Origin: Liolophura sinensis | Lineage: Eukaryota > Mollusca > Polyplacophora > Chitonida > Chitonidae | Assembly: GCF_032854445.1 (NCBI RefSeq) | Contig: NC_088305.1 | Coordinates: 15,301,717 to 15,365,716 of the forward strand | Direction: 5' to 3' | DNA length: 64,000 nt | Part shown: piece after piece, positions 1 through 12,708 of the stretch | How the letters are laid out: the number at the start of each line of letters is the position of its first letter | Numbering within the stretch: the stretch's first letter is position 1 | Notes under the pieces: generated by a model | Seen by the model: only the letters and a program-made list of their open reading frames with translations | Database searches by the model: none | Told to the model about the DNA's origin: nothing | Made by a program: the position numbers and the translations under genes

Positions 1-1798
1 GAGTTTTTTCTGAATCGGTTCTGGGTCCAATGACAACGTGGTATAAGGAAACTGAAAAATAGGATCTAAATACTCAGTTTGCAGAATAATGTGACCAGTA
101 ATTACACATTAACAACGCATGCGTGACAGGAGATTTTGCAGATTTTTGGATATTTTGTGAAGTTCCCCATTTCACCACAGTTTCTCCCTACATACCTTTC
201 TCTTCAGATGTCGTACTATGTGTGCAGTTATGGAAATAAAAAAAACAATAGTTTGGTGTCCAAAAGAATAAAGCGTAGCATATTCTGACAATATATTTTA
301 ATCTATCAAATAGATATGATCATCTGTTCACCTAATCTACCTGAGGACACGAACATGCCGTTCATACATAGACGTGATGCCTGACCATCCGATGCTGAGC
401 GCACAGTAACACCGAGCCAGCTATAAAGCCTGAGCTATTCTCTTATGTTGTGTAACTAAATAAATAAATAAATAAATTGTTGGATGTAAGAATAAGCAGA
501 TTTCGTTGCCTGTGTAGTTTGTCACTCGTGGACAAAAGGCATTTATCATAACGCGCACAATAGCTGTTTGCCAAAAGCATGTCCGCTCATGCACTATAGC
601 CGACTGTTTGCATTGCACATCAATGTTAATGAACATAATCTAATCGCTGACAGCTATTATTTGAATTCTATTCATATTTCTGGACATCATTTCACTTATA
701 TGCCCAAATGCCTCATATATGAACAATGTGTAATCCCCAAAAAAGAAACGCTTAGGTGGCACATGGCTACAGCCCTCAATAAATGTAAACCCCTGCTATT
801 TTTTAGATATATTATCTTTTGCTCCGTTGGACCGCCCTTTTTCGTTTTTCTGCTTGTTAAGAGGTATCATTTTGTAGTAGAGGCTTCAAAGTTTCATTCT
901 AGGTATAAATGTGTGTGTGTTTCAGAGAATGATGGCGGATGCACACGAGACAAAGTAGTGAAAAGTCCTGCTTCACCGGCCTTTGTTTGGGTGGGTTCGA
1001 CACCTATCATTTGTTTGTCAATTTAGTGAAAAATTTCATCGGTCAACCCCTATCATGAATTAATTTGACTGGAGTTGTCTCAGGGGACGATGGTTATCAG
1101 ACCAGGAGCGATCGGGGCTCATAGACTTAGGGACAGTGCTGTGAGGCCAAACGTTAACACGTAAGTAAATGGAAAATTAATTACGTGCTGTGGCCACACA
1201 GACGCTGATATAAACGCCCTCTTGTGACGAATTGCCATCACTGGATGAAATGCCGTTGACTTTATGATTATTTACATAACTGAAAATGACAGCGTAATAA
1301 ATAAGTCAGTTATCCTAGCTACTTTAAATTAAAACAGATTGATCGTGTGAAAATTTATTTGTTTATATAAATGTACCTATGCCAAACAACATGCAGTTAT
1401 CTATTTGGGATGTGTGAATGCTCCAGGAAAGCTAAATGGGCATCCTTGCCTTTGTACGCCAGTATTTTTATCATGTGTGCTATAAAACCAGCAAGAGCGT
1501 TGTTATTACCAGTTATTCTTTAATTACCCCCCAAATTTTGACCATGTCTAATGCAAATATTGATACACACTTCAGTTAGATCTGATAGATCCCGCATTCC
1601 CTCGCATCTAGCGAGAAATCCATGAAAACGAGTTTTAGCTTGGCCCATAAAGTATCAACGCAGGCGTGTCTAGTCACGTGTTGGGCTATTATATAATAAC
1701 ATTGATATGTCAATATTTACACATGCATTATTACAACACGGTTACTGTGTGAAGGCAGGGTTCAGTTTACTGTCGGTGGGATAAAAACTGTCGAAAAT

Positions 1799-2036
1799 AC
1801 ACTCAAAATTAGCGTGTTAATTTTAACAGAAAGTCTGGTGTCTGAATGATACTAGAATTGTATTCCGTTATTATAACATAATACTCTGTGATATTCAACA
1901 TACTATCTTTATGTTGAATTAATAGAATATATGTGTTATATTTAACAGAATAATCTGTTACAATAGCAGAATACATTCTAGCATTACTCAAACAACGGAT
2001 TTTTTGTTAAAATTAACACAATAATTTTTTAGAGTA
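1799..2036. mobile_element. MITE-like palindromic element, copy 1
   Basis: The two ends form a long imperfect inverted repeat. The left end (tacactcaaaa, then ttaattttaacagaaagtct and a gaatgat motif) mirrors the right end (gcattactcaaacaacgg, then tgttaaaattaaca and ttttttagagta). The AT-rich middle contains tgttgaattaatag and ttaacagaataatctg. There is no coding capacity. The same ends recur at 5217-5470, 6255-6465 and 13611-13854. The structure fits a non-autonomous DNA transposon, but no target duplication is clear, so the exact ends are uncertain. Confidence 0.6.
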
Positions 2037-2473
2037 CGTTAATTGAAACCACATCACTTGGAATTTGACCGTCACCGCTGCATTGTGCTGCTGTCACCGC
2101 TGGGTATATACGTCTAGATTTATCAACACGTCATTTACAAATTACATTACGTTATACACTCGTAACGCCCTACCCTCTGATATACATTATCTATTATGTG
2201 ATACACAGTGCATACATGTGTCTATTAAAGCTGCTATATAGACGAGAACAGATACTGAGCAACTTATGAAACTGCATGAGTTGATAAAAGTAAACACTAG
2301 GCTACTTTTCACTATAGCAAACGAAAGAAAACTATGTAGTTAAAATCGTGTGTATGCAGAAAAGGATAAATTATTGTCTAATATTTATAGTCATTTCCAT
2401 TCTCACAATCCACTATAACAAATATTTTAAACCTTATATAGTTGGTCATCGTGGCCTGATGTTCAACACAGCA

Positions 2474-2670
2474 CAATGACCCAAGCGCTCTCACCCGATC
2501 ATGCCGGCTCCCTCTCCGGTCGTACGTGGCAAGGTCTACCAGCAATCTGCGGATGGTCGTGGGTTTACCTCGGGCTCTGCATGGCCGGTTTCCTCTCATT
2601 ATAATGCTGGCCTCCGTCGTGTAAATGAAAAAGTCTTGGGTATGACCTCAAACTGCAGTCAAATGAATAA
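2474..2670 (+). mobile_element. SINE family A, decayed copy
   Basis: It matches the body of the full-length SINEs at 32605 and 59430: tccggtcgtacgtgg, ggtctaccagcaatctgcgg, atggtcgtgggttt, cggtttcctc and ataatgctggcc. The 3' end (aaatattcttgagtacggcg in other copies) is strongly diverged, and the tRNA-like head is barely recognisable. Confidence 0.8.
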
Positions 2671-4529
2671 ATGTACAATATATGTATGTACTGCATTACA
2701 CTCATAGTTGTACGTGGTTTTAGTGAAAAAAAAGCCGAGGCATTACCAGGTAAACGTAAAAGATTTCATAAGTTTTCGACTCTCATCACTTGATAATAAT
2801 CCCGTCATGTTTGTCGAAAGCTTGTGAAACCTTTTAAATTAACGTGATAATGCTTCGGCTTCATTATTATTATCATTTATTTATGATTTGAACTCAGAGC
2901 CACCGCATTGCTAAGAGCCTTTTAAGTAACCACTCGTGCAAGGAGGCCTCTTTTCCCTTGCATGCTGCAACATTGAAAACAATTACAGTGCGTGAAGAGG
3001 GTTACATTTTTCTCGTTTTTTTTCCCAGTGAAGTAAAACAATATCTATTTCAGTTTGGATATCTGCTTTATCTGATAGGTAGGCCTAACGGCATAGAAAG
3101 CATACAACTGAGTCGGAGTCTATTTAAAGCATGCACAATCGGGGCTAGCGTTCGGGAACAGAAACCTGAAAACGTTTTATCCCACTAGTAAAGGCTTGTC
3201 AGCCCGTCAACAGCTGGATGCAGGTTGAAAAAAAAATCCCGCTCAATTCTCGGACAAACGAGATGGTGGGGTGAGACGTGAGTGATAGATCGAGTTAATA
3301 ATGTATTTTTCACCGAAGATATGTTTTGGTTTGGCAGAACAGGCTGGCCTGGATATACACCATTTGGTCGTGAATAAACAAGCCACGTGATCGAACAAGA
3401 AAGATTGAGTTTTACAACTGTATAAACAATAGGAGCTACCAGAGCGGCCGCCGTATAGACTTGCACACACTGAATGTACTTGTGACTGCACACGACGGCT
3501 CTACTGAACACTTAACACGTATGAATCCCCGTCCATTTTGACCATGTGGTGATAATTTACTAGGCCCCGGGAGAAACCCTCCGTATGTACAAGTATGTAC
3601 GTCTGGAAAAGGGTCGGGTTGAATTTAGGGCCTATGTACACACATCGACACATAAATACGTGTGCAAGCACACGGCTTTACCACATCAGACGATCTTCGG
3701 ATAAGGAAATTCATGTTTCCAGTAAAATTTTAATGAGAATTTTTTCGTAAAAATTCAGTCGTCATGTGCTCTTTTTTAAAACTCAAAGAAAATAACTTCT
3801 CCTTAAAGAGATAAAACGAAAAGTTTATCCTTCTTCGCAAATATATGTTATCTGGGAAAAGAGTAAAAATGTATGTGTTTAATGTGTAAATGCGTTTTAC
3901 GTTCTAATCGCGAGCATGTTTACAGAATATTGGCCTATCCTGTACTCAGAAATGGCGAAGAAGTTTTCGTCAAGAAAATATACGACAGATAACAAAAGTT
4001 CGTATAAAGGATACTCGTCTTGATATATAAAATCAAGGATTAGAAAGTATTGGTCTATATACCTAAAACCCTTTGTGTTGAATACTTTCCGTGCGAGTGA
4101 CCTACATTTGGAAGCACATATATGATAAATTAGGTCACATAGGTTTCTGTTAGAGACTTTGCACAAATCCGGGTACCCTCTATTTTAAATTTGAAAAATA
4201 ATTTATGTCGTCTAAACTGGGTCATGCGGATGGGTGAAACCTGTGACGTGACTTGAATCCATTTATAGGGTTTGTAGCTGAAAAGATCAAAGGTTATACA
4301 ACACAAAGACATTGGCCATACAGAACTGCCATTTCTATAGTCATGAAGATTAAAACAGACTATAAGTTTCGTATACTGATAGGTGTTGGCTGGACTCTCA
4401 AAAACCGTTACATGTTACACCTTACACTCCTCCCGCCCCCCACACACTGATACATCAAGAGTTGAAAGGTGCATACATAATGTGTGTACTGTGCACATTG
4501 TGTCGTACGAATTATATTAGCTCCGAAGT

Positions 4530-4845
4530 CGGATTAATTTTACAATTAATCTACTAAAGCCTATATTCAATGACAAAATCGTCCTCTCTGGTTGCACGTG
4601 GGAAGGTACGCCAGCAATCTGCCCGGTTTCCTCCCAGCATAATGCACGCAGTCGTATAAGTTAAATATTCTTGAGTATACTACGTAAACTCCAATAAATA
4701 AATAAATAAATAAATAATTTGTAAAGTATAACATTTCTGCATGATGCTGTATATAAAGTCAGTATTAGTGGACGAGCATACTTAATACATGTACGTTCTG
4801 TTGGTATTTATATTTTCAAACTATTCTCAAGAGCAAACATGTTAT
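4530..4845 (+). repeat. Diverged duplication, member 1 (contains a deleted SINE)
   Basis: This segment shares non-SINE flanking sequence with 7950-8175. Both have ggattaatttta, then aattaatctactaaag and tatattcaat before a SINE. Both have gtaaagtat and ttctcaagag after it. The enclosed SINE (about 4575-4714) lacks the same interior segment as its partner: cagcaatctg joins directly to cccggtttcc. The shared deletion and flanks indicate duplication of one locus, or two copies of a larger unidentified repeat. Confidence 0.6.
4575..4714 (+). mobile_element. SINE family A, internally deleted copy
   Basis: It retains acgtgggaaggtacgccagc, the cccggtttcctccca core, cgtataagttaaatattctt and a tail of AAATA units (aataaataaataaat). 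The block containing the usual ggatggtcgtgggtttc is missing. The tRNA-like head is also missing. Confidence 0.85.
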
Positions 4846-5216
4846 ATAGTTTAACAATCATCTCAAGCAAGTCTTTCAGTACACTATTCAGAGTGGCTAG
4901 AAGCAAGCATCAAACTTAAAGAAACTTTTATCTCTGTGGCGATATTTATTTCAGGCAAAAGCCCCACAAAAATACTACATAACACGTTAAAACGTGGCGA
5001 TGTGTATGTACGGCACCATACCATAATGTTTCCAGTATTTTCCCACTTTTATGCACATCTTGGTTAACATGGGCAGTAATGTAGCTGTTGTTATCGGTGT
5101 GACAAGCATGAACACTGAAAACAATCGAAATTCTTTTAGAATTACACATACAAAATCAACTAACACAATTCCTAAATAAACACAGTAACCAAATATATTG
5201 GTACATGTGCACGCCA

Positions 5217-5470
5217 CACTAAAAAAAATAATCTGTTAATTTTTACCAGAAACTTTGTTGTGTGAGTGATGCTAAAATGTGTTCTGATATTGCAACAGAT
5301 TAGTTTGCTAAATATATCACACATATTGTATTAATTCAACATTAAGATTCTATTAGGCTAACAGGTTATTATATTGAATATGACCGAGTGTTATATAATA
5401 ACAGAACACATTCCAGCATCACTCAAACAACAGGCTTCCTGTTAAAATTAACAGATAAATTTTTTGAGTG
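5217..5470. mobile_element. MITE-like palindromic element, copy 2
   Basis: This is the best-preserved palindrome of the family. The left end cactaaaaaaaataatctgt, then ttaatttttaccagaaac and gtgagtgatgct, is nearly the reverse complement of the right end agcatcactcaaacaacagg, cctgttaaaattaacag and ttttttgagtg. The inverted repeats are about 55 bp with an AT-rich middle, and there is no open frame. The flanks share gtgcac-like words, but a target duplication cannot be fixed by eye. Confidence 0.7.
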
Positions 5471-5720
5471 CACGTGGAAGTCAAGTTCAAAATCTTACCT
5501 TTCTGCAAACTTCTAGCCGAGAATTTAAAATACGCTGCCTGGTTGACTGAGTTTATAAGATCGCGACAGAATACTTCAGTTATGTTTTCCTAACGCCCTA
5601 GCAATTTGATAATTAACTTTCTTATATAATATATAACCTACATTTATGCATATTTTATCGGTACTTACATGTATATACATGTAGTTGAGACATATTTGAC
5701 TACATGTTATCGGACTAATC

Positions 5721-5752
5721 ACGACGTAAAACACAAATCAAATAAATAAATC
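5721..5752 (+). mobile_element. SINE family A, 3' end fragment
   Basis: The short piece acgacgtaaaacacaaatca followed by aataaataaat matches only the last part of the SINE. A larger copy in the opposite orientation starts 45 bp further on, so the two tails face each other. Confidence 0.55.
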
Positions 5753-5796
5753 TAACACTGATTAAAATACTGAAAACCCCTCTAGACACATTTATT

Positions 5797-5990
5797 TTTT
5801 AATTTATTTATTTATTTGTTTATTTATTTGATTGGTGTTTTACGCCGTGCTCAAGAATATTTCACTTATACGACGGCGGCATTACGGTGGGAGGAAACCG
5901 GGCAGAGCCCCGGGGAACCCCACGACCATACGCAGGTTGCTCACAGACCTTCCCACGTACGGCCGGAGAGGAAGCCAGCATGATCTAGAC
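5797..5990 (-). mobile_element. SINE family A, 5'-truncated copy
   Basis: On the minus strand it runs from the cggccgtacgtgggaaggtc part through gggctctgcccggtttcctc and the tacggcgt-like end to an AAATA tail. On the plus strand this appears as ttatttgattggtgttttac at the left side. The tRNA-like head is missing beyond about 5990. Confidence 0.9.
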
Positions 5991-6254
5991 ACATTGAGGC
6001 TAGTTAGCTAAAATCACGTCAGCTGCATTAATTCATGGTTTGTTTTATCAGATGTACCATGACTATATACTTTAGATGGCGCCATACTAAAATCTGATTT
6101 AATTTGTATACTCCTCCGAAATAAAATTACGCGAGTGTTCAGTTTGGTTTTTAGAATTTCATACACTCAAGCCTTGTCCTCAAAACAATAACAACTACAT
6201 AGAAATCTCCACATAAATCAGATAAAAAATTCAAACCTATACCAAAGACATATC

Positions 6255-6465
6255 CTGTAAACTTTAACAAGAAGTCCGTGGTCCAAGTGGTAACATAATA
6301 CTGTGTCATATTCGACAAAACCATCCTACTAGTATATAATACAGTCCTTATGATGAATGAATAGATTATGTATGCTATATTTAACAGAACAATCTATTGC
6401 AATACATTTTAGCTTCATTCAGAAAGCAGACTTTTGTTGACTTTAAAAGGTTATGTTTTGAGTAT
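6255..6465. mobile_element. MITE-like palindromic element, copy 3 (decayed)
   Basis: It is related to the elements at 1799 and 5217. It keeps the gtgtcatattcgac and gctatatttaacagaacaat middle motifs, tgcaatacattttagc, and a right end close to tttttgagta. The left arm is eroded to ctttaacaagaagtcc. It lies only 0.8 kb from copy 2. Confidence 0.5.
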
Positions 6466-7949
6466 ATGTCATAGACGGTCGCCATATACTCCTGGCACTG
6501 ACATATGGTGAAAGAAAAAGTTTCTGTATACGATGTAAGTGAGTAATCAGTCCGTCGCAAAGCGTGTCTGTCATTAGATAATTAGTATTTTCCCTAAGTG
6601 TTATGGCTACACCCTGATATTTGTGCCATGACATTTGTGTTCAGTCAGAGTATAATTCAAGTTCAACTATATAACACTGCTTATTATGTAATCTTCAAGC
6701 GATTACCTTTCATGTGTACATCATTTATAACATACGGCACATTTTGTCCTAAAAAGCCCTCGGAACCGATAGGAGACGAGAGAATGCTTGCCCCAGTTTG
6801 CATGGGTTGATATGGGACTAAATTTGGAGAGCTGTATGGCGTCATCTATGTGGTAATGAAGTTTCTCACCTCCTGAGCAGGCACGTGGGAATCACATGAC
6901 CGGAAGTCAATGGGATACGGACAATTACTAAAATGGAGCCACCGATGTCGATAATAATAGTCCCTGCATTCTCCAACCTACTTTTATTGATACGTGACGT
7001 GGAAAACCGATCTCAAACCACCTAGATTGCCGCAAAGGGCAGTAAATTGATCCGGCGTCGAACAAAGCCGAGCGTGTCTTCGGGGAAACCCGGCAGTGCC
7101 CGGCGGGTGGTAGAGCACGCGCTCTTGTGTCATCACGCCTGGAGGAAATTGCCAGGTCGGAATGAGACAGGGGTATTTTTCTCTAATTGCACTCGAAATT
7201 TAGAACCCCTCGTGACTTCCTTTATTCATGGGAAAATGTCAGTGCAGTTTGAGGTAGAAACCGAATGACACTTGCACAAGGGACAGAAGGCCTGTATGCA
7301 TGCCTGCTCAGCTGTACCAAATACAACTCCTGTAGGCCTAACACTGACAAACACAATGGGAATCTTCTATGTAGACATTATTTTCTACAACTTCAAAGAA
7401 TACACATAGTACATCTTTATAAACAACAGTTTATTGATTTTTTGTTCTCCAATCCTTTGGGAACATGCTGGACAAAATTCGCTTGTTCCAAATTCCAAGT
7501 CTTAGCTATAGAACAAACACCTGTACAATTTAAGTACAATTTATAATGATTTGAAACCAATTTGGTATTAACATGTCACGTAATAAAATATGGCGCCTGT
7601 GAGAGTCTGAATAGGACATGCTGTTGACGGGCTGTGCCACTTTCTTTCGGAGCAAAAGTGAAGTGACTTTGAGTACACAGAGACCATGAACAGTCATATC
7701 TATAAACAAGAATGAATGCAAGTAGATACATGTCTAAGTACTTTGCTTTGTGAGTTTTCAACAGTTCATTATATTTTAATTTAGAAGAATGTTCCCTGCG
7801 TGAAACGTGCAGGTTAATATTGCCTTTTATCATCCCGAAAAAAAATCTTATACATTTCAATGAAAAATGATATTCATCATCAACTTCACAACGTTCAGTA
7901 TACTTTTTTTAAAAAAAAAAGCTCATATGAAATGAGAATGCTCTAGTTT

Positions 7950-8175
7950 AGGATTAATTTTAGAATTAATCTACTAAAGTATATATTCAATAAATGATCG
8001 CTGATTTTATACGTGGGAAGGTAAGGCAGCAACCTGCCAGGTTTCCTCCAACCATAGTGTTGGCCACCGTCGTATAAGTGATATATTTTTGATCATACGG
8101 CGTAAAATACCAATCAAATAAATAAATCAATGGTAAAGTATTCTGCACGCATTTCTCAAGAGTAAGATGAGCCAG
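7950..8175 (+). repeat. Diverged duplication, member 2 (contains a deleted SINE)
   Basis: This is the partner of 4530-4845: the same ggattaattttagaattaat and ctactaaag upstream, and the same gtaaagtat and ttctcaagag downstream. The enclosed SINE (about 8008-8131) has the same internal deletion: cagcaacctg joins ccaggtttcc. Downstream homology needs a gap of roughly 90 bp relative to member 1. Confidence 0.6.
8008..8131 (+). mobile_element. SINE family A, internally deleted copy
   Basis: It contains tacgtgggaaggtaaggc, a caggtttcctccaaccat core, gccaccgtcgtataagtg and tacggcgtaaaataccaatc followed by aaataaataaat. It carries the same missing interior as the copy at 4575-4714. Confidence 0.85.
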
Positions 8176-8595
8176 TGGTTTAAATATTATTAGCAACTTG
8201 AATGGTTGGTTATATATAGCATTCCAAGTATGATCTACGCTTAATTGTATATGTGAAAAGAAAAAGTGCAATGCCCACGCATTTTTAAACCACAGTTCTG
8301 TTCAGCCGAATTTTTAAGTCAGACTTTTGTATTTTTTAGAACGAGGCCTACGCTATTTTTCCTGTGTTGCTTGGCAACAAATTTATTTGTAAGAAATCCA
8401 TGAAGAAATCCCACATGTATACATGCCCGCGTATATGGGTGACGTACATAAGTATAACCCAAATTACAGACAATCGAATTTATTTCACACCAGTGTGTTT
8501 AACATTTTCCTGTTTATACGTTAGGTTACTGTATATACAGATTATTGCCGGGTTAAATTTAATATACTTAGTCTGAGCTAGCCATAACAATAACT

Positions 8596-8650
8596 AGCCA
8601 TATTTATTTATTTATTTCCTTATTTGATTTGAGTTTTTTGCCGTATTCGC
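8596..8650 (-). mobile_element. SINE family A, tail remnant
   Basis: The plus strand reads tttatttatttatttcctta, then tttgatttgagttttttgcc and gtattcgc. This resembles the reverse complement of the SINE 3' end (tacggcgtaaaacaccaatc plus AAATA units). The rest of the element is absent or unrecognisable. Confidence 0.45.
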
Positions 8651-9789
8651 TATATATTATATTCCCCTCTGTAAGTGTATGTGTAAATATGTATGCTTGT
8701 ATTTTCAATCATATAAGACGTCGATATATACATAATTTATGCCCTCTGTCATATTTATTCCCTCCGTAATATTTATGCCCTCCGTCATATTGACTTTCTT
8801 AAGTATACTTTATGTTAAAAACTTATACTCCAAATTAAGTTTGGATAGAATTCTCGTACTTACAATTTACAACTAGACTCTGAAAGCGGATTTAAAAATG
8901 TTTTATCTTATTTCACAAATTGAAAAAAAAAACGTATATATATCTGTAAAGCGATGTTTTTAAAGCGTCCAGTTTGGGTGTAAATTTAGTTAGGTAAACT
9001 TAGTGGAATTTGAAATACATAATATGGAAATGTGACAACTGATGAACAATGCATAAATGCAATAATAAGAATTCGTTTGCCATCATATATACCGAAAAGG
9101 CATCGCGGATTTCAAGTACACTCTTGAAATCCTTTAGTTGGTGTTAATATTACTTCAACATCGTGATGATTCTACAATATACAGTGGACAACAGCAGTAT
9201 ATATTATCTGCAATGGTTTTATGAAGACTGAAAACGTGTTGACAGCGTGTCTCTGCTGTATATGAATTGAAAGAATTGCAGCGAAGTGAGTGCGTGCAGT
9301 TTGGAAGGCATTTCATTCTGTAATGGTACCCAATAGATGTATACGAAGGTGCACGTCCGCAAGTGCCAGCGCAGCTCTGTAGATACAGCAAGAATGGAAG
9401 GTCCTAAAAAAAAGGTACGATTAAATGTGTAACTGGTACAACAATTAAGGCACATTCGTGGAGAAAAGACCTGCGGCAAGTGTCGCTATCGTGGTCCACT
9501 TTTACATTCAAAAACGTCTTTCTGCATGCACAAAGTTTCACATTTTTTATAGGTCCAAGTAGAGCGTGACACGAAATTGTGCGGAACTTTTGGTTCTTAA
9601 CACAGATCTCAATATTGTCCGTCTTGACATGACCTCCTGTGGGTTATGTCGACACAGTACTGTTATAGAACTACACGCACACATACCCATACTGTATGTA
9701 TAGCCCAGCAGGCAACACGCACATACACAGGTATAGCCCAGAGCCCACAGGTTACATGCATACATACAATCTACACGCGTACACATGTA

Positions 9790-10125
9790 AATTATCCAAA
9801 GGCTAACCACAGGTTACAAATACATACATACATATAGCCCAAAGGCTGAACACGGGTCACAAATACATACACACATATAGCCTAAAGGCTGAACACAGGT
9901 TACAAATACATACGCACACATAACCCTAAGGCTGAACAAAGGTTACAAATACATACACACATATAGCCCAAAGACTGAATAGAGGTTACAAATACATACA
10001 CACATATAGCCGAAAGGCCGAACACGGGTCACAAATACATACACGCATATGACCTAAAGGCTGAACAAAAGTTACAAATACATACACACATATAGCCCAA
10101 AGGCTGAACTCAGGTTACTCAGACA
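9790..10125. repeat. Minisatellite, 43-bp unit
   Basis: About 7.5 tandem copies of a roughly 43-bp unit built from aggttacaaatacatacaca, catatagcccaaaggctgaa and cac. Copies differ by scattered substitutions. The array is preceded from about 9665 by looser CA/TA-rich repeats with the same tatagccca word. Nothing suggests coding. Confidence 0.9.
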
Positions 10126-12127
10126 GCCCAAACAGACATAGAGGGTAATTAAGCATACACTGATAACCCCAAGGGAATTTTTTCTATTGTAACAATTTTA
10201 CCTCACCTATAACGAATGTATCCACTGAAAATTATCAAGTTATCTTACTTTTTGTGAATCTAATTTATAGCTATTATTAATCTAGAGTAAGACTGAGGCA
10301 CAGTTTCCTATTTAACACAGAATATTAACTTAAGCACATTCACCGCCCTCATTAATTTCTACTCTAGTCAAAATAGTTATCTTTTGTTTCATTATTTTTT
10401 TTTTCGGAAGTGTTTGCATAATACAACATCTGAAGGCAAACAGCTGTTTCCTCACGCCTTCCTATCTGTGGACTGAGTCATTACTAAATTTAGAAAATAC
10501 ATTAATCTGCATAACGCCATTATCATTTTTTAACCCGATTTTCGTATGGTGTCTAAAGTACAAACCCGTGTTTATGGTCACATTAAATTTTAATATTTCG
10601 TGCATCACATGTGCTGTAATTAATGTCCACATAAAATATTTGATTTAATTTGGTGAGGATATACCGAGTAAAATACAGGCCTAAATCACGCTATAAGGCA
10701 GGAGGCCTATTTACACGTACAATCACCTGTCACCAGTAGGCCTATATGGGCCGGTCAAAGTAGGTCAATTGTACATACTGCAAAAGGTATTATGTAGATA
10801 TGGCCATTAAATACATATCTTGAAAAAAAAAAAAGAAAAAAAAAATTTTGCAATGTATAAGGACTGAGTCAAGCTGGTGGCGAAGTTCACGCTGAGGTTT
10901 CTGGCATCTGTCCACGACTTCCTGTATATCTGCAGTACTGTTGGGTATACGATATAAACTACTGATCAAATAAGTAGTGAAAAAAATAAAATAACAAAAC
11001 AAAAAACGGTGTCATAAATAGCTCTGGAGATGATGTATCACTTGGATGCTCAGGACTGTATCATACCGGTTTACATTTCTTAACATGTATGTATATTCCA
11101 TATAAACAGCAATTAAGACGCAAACTAAATTTAACTGAAAATAACAAACTAGTAAAAAAAAAACACGCACAATTATATTTTAATGCTAATTAGAAACGCT
11201 TGAGCTTGTTGCCGTTTCACAGCTGGGTCAGATAAGCGTTCGTCTCCATGTGGTCTGAGGGCTATGTAAATAGCTCTTTATATTCATGATGTCAAAACAT
11301 ATACCTTGAGGAGTTATCAGTGATCGACTTCATTATCACGTCTGGTCAATAGTTTGTGCCGGAGGCGCATGCGTGATAGAGGGCAACAGCTGCTGTTTAA
11401 TATGAGGAAGACCCTAATATCCTATGCTTTTCGAATTATATTTAAAACCTTTACTGGCCGTAAACTTTAACGTCAAATATATATACAATATGGAAGGTCG
11501 TATAGGCCAAATCTACCTTCACTTGACTCGGAATTTGGAACTATAAGAAATATCACCATTTTATTCCTCTCTTATATCTACCATCCAGTCATAATGGGCA
11601 AGATAAAATGAAATTTTTACAGTCTTTCTATTTAAAATTAGTGCTAGACCATAGCGGCATGGAGCACCGCCATAATGCTAGCTGATTTTATGCTTCCTTT
11701 TTTCTTTTGTTTTTTTTTGATCGTAAAATGGAAAGTGTCTTGAGTCTCTGTTTTGAGATCATTTGTTTCCTCTATAAAATGTCTGGTAGTTTAAACTGCC
11801 TGGCTATAATTCTGACCATTATCTGTTTGGCCTTCAAGTGAGTTTTGCATCAACTGATGGGTGTGATGAAAATAATGTTGTTCTCAGGACACATAAAGGG
11901 TTCACACGGACAAAGTTAAGCTGATGTTACTTGCAAAAGTGGCTTTGAGCCAGTTTGACGTCACCCGCGTGAACGCAAAGTGGGGGCATTTTACCCGGGT
12001 TATTTGCCCCAGCGAGCGACGTAGCTTTAAGCAAGTGAACGGTGTATAATAAACACATAATGTTTACTGGGCTATAAAATGTTTTACTTGGCTATAAGAA
12101 AAAATGCTGCAATTAAAAATATGACAT

Positions 12128-12222
12128 ATTTATTTATTTGATTGGTCGTACTCAAGTCGTACTTGGATTTACGTCGTACTCAAGAATATTTCTCTTATAC
12201 GACGGCAGTCGGCATGATGGTT
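12128..12222 (-). mobile_element. SINE family A, 3' fragment with an internal duplication
   Basis: The plus strand reads atttatttatttgattgg, then cgtactcaagaatatttctc and ttatacgacggca, the reverse complement of the SINE end. A short extra stretch (tcgtactcaagtcgtacttg) repeats the cgtactcaag word, so the terminal part looks locally duplicated. Confidence 0.75.
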
Positions 12223-12359
12223 ATTCGTTCATCATCGCAAGTTTTAAATCATGACCGTACCCCGTGATTTCCTCCAAAAGACTGATCCTAAATTAAGAAA
12301 ACATGCCATGCAGGAGAACCATTTACAGTCTCTAGTGCAACCGTCATATTTTCTTCTAT

Positions 12360-12708
12360 AGCTCAGCCGAGCGGCCGTCACATTGTCTCTGGTTAAGCGG
12401 TCACATTTTCAGTCTGGCACGGCCGTAAATTTTTTGTCTCTTCTGCGGCTGTCACATTTTCTGTCTCTAGTGCTGCCGTCACATTTTCTGCTGCAGAAGC
12501 CAACTTTTCTGTCTCTAGTTCGGCTGTCACATTTTCTCTTTCTGGTATACGACCGTCACATTTTCTCTCTCTTGTATGTAGTCGTCACATCTTCTGCATG
12601 TATATTTTTGGTGCAGCCATTGAATTTTCTGTTCCTGGTGCGAACGTCACATTTTCTCTGATGGCGCTCACATTTTCTGTCCGTCTGATGCGGCCCTCAC
12701 ATTTTCCA
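12360..12708. repeat. Degenerate minisatellite of about 30 bp
   Basis: Roughly eleven irregular copies of a unit containing gccgtcacattttctgtctc plus a variable tggtgcg-like link. Unit lengths vary, so an open frame across it is incidental. Confidence 0.85.

Noticed and set aside
568-1026. 152-codon plus-strand frame
   Set aside because: No domain, no clear splice context, and composition like the surrounding intergenic DNA.
7060-7160. tRNA-like motif gggtggtagagcacgcgctc
   Set aside because: It resembles a D-arm region, but no cloverleaf with paired acceptor and T arms can be built. At most it is a decayed SINE head.
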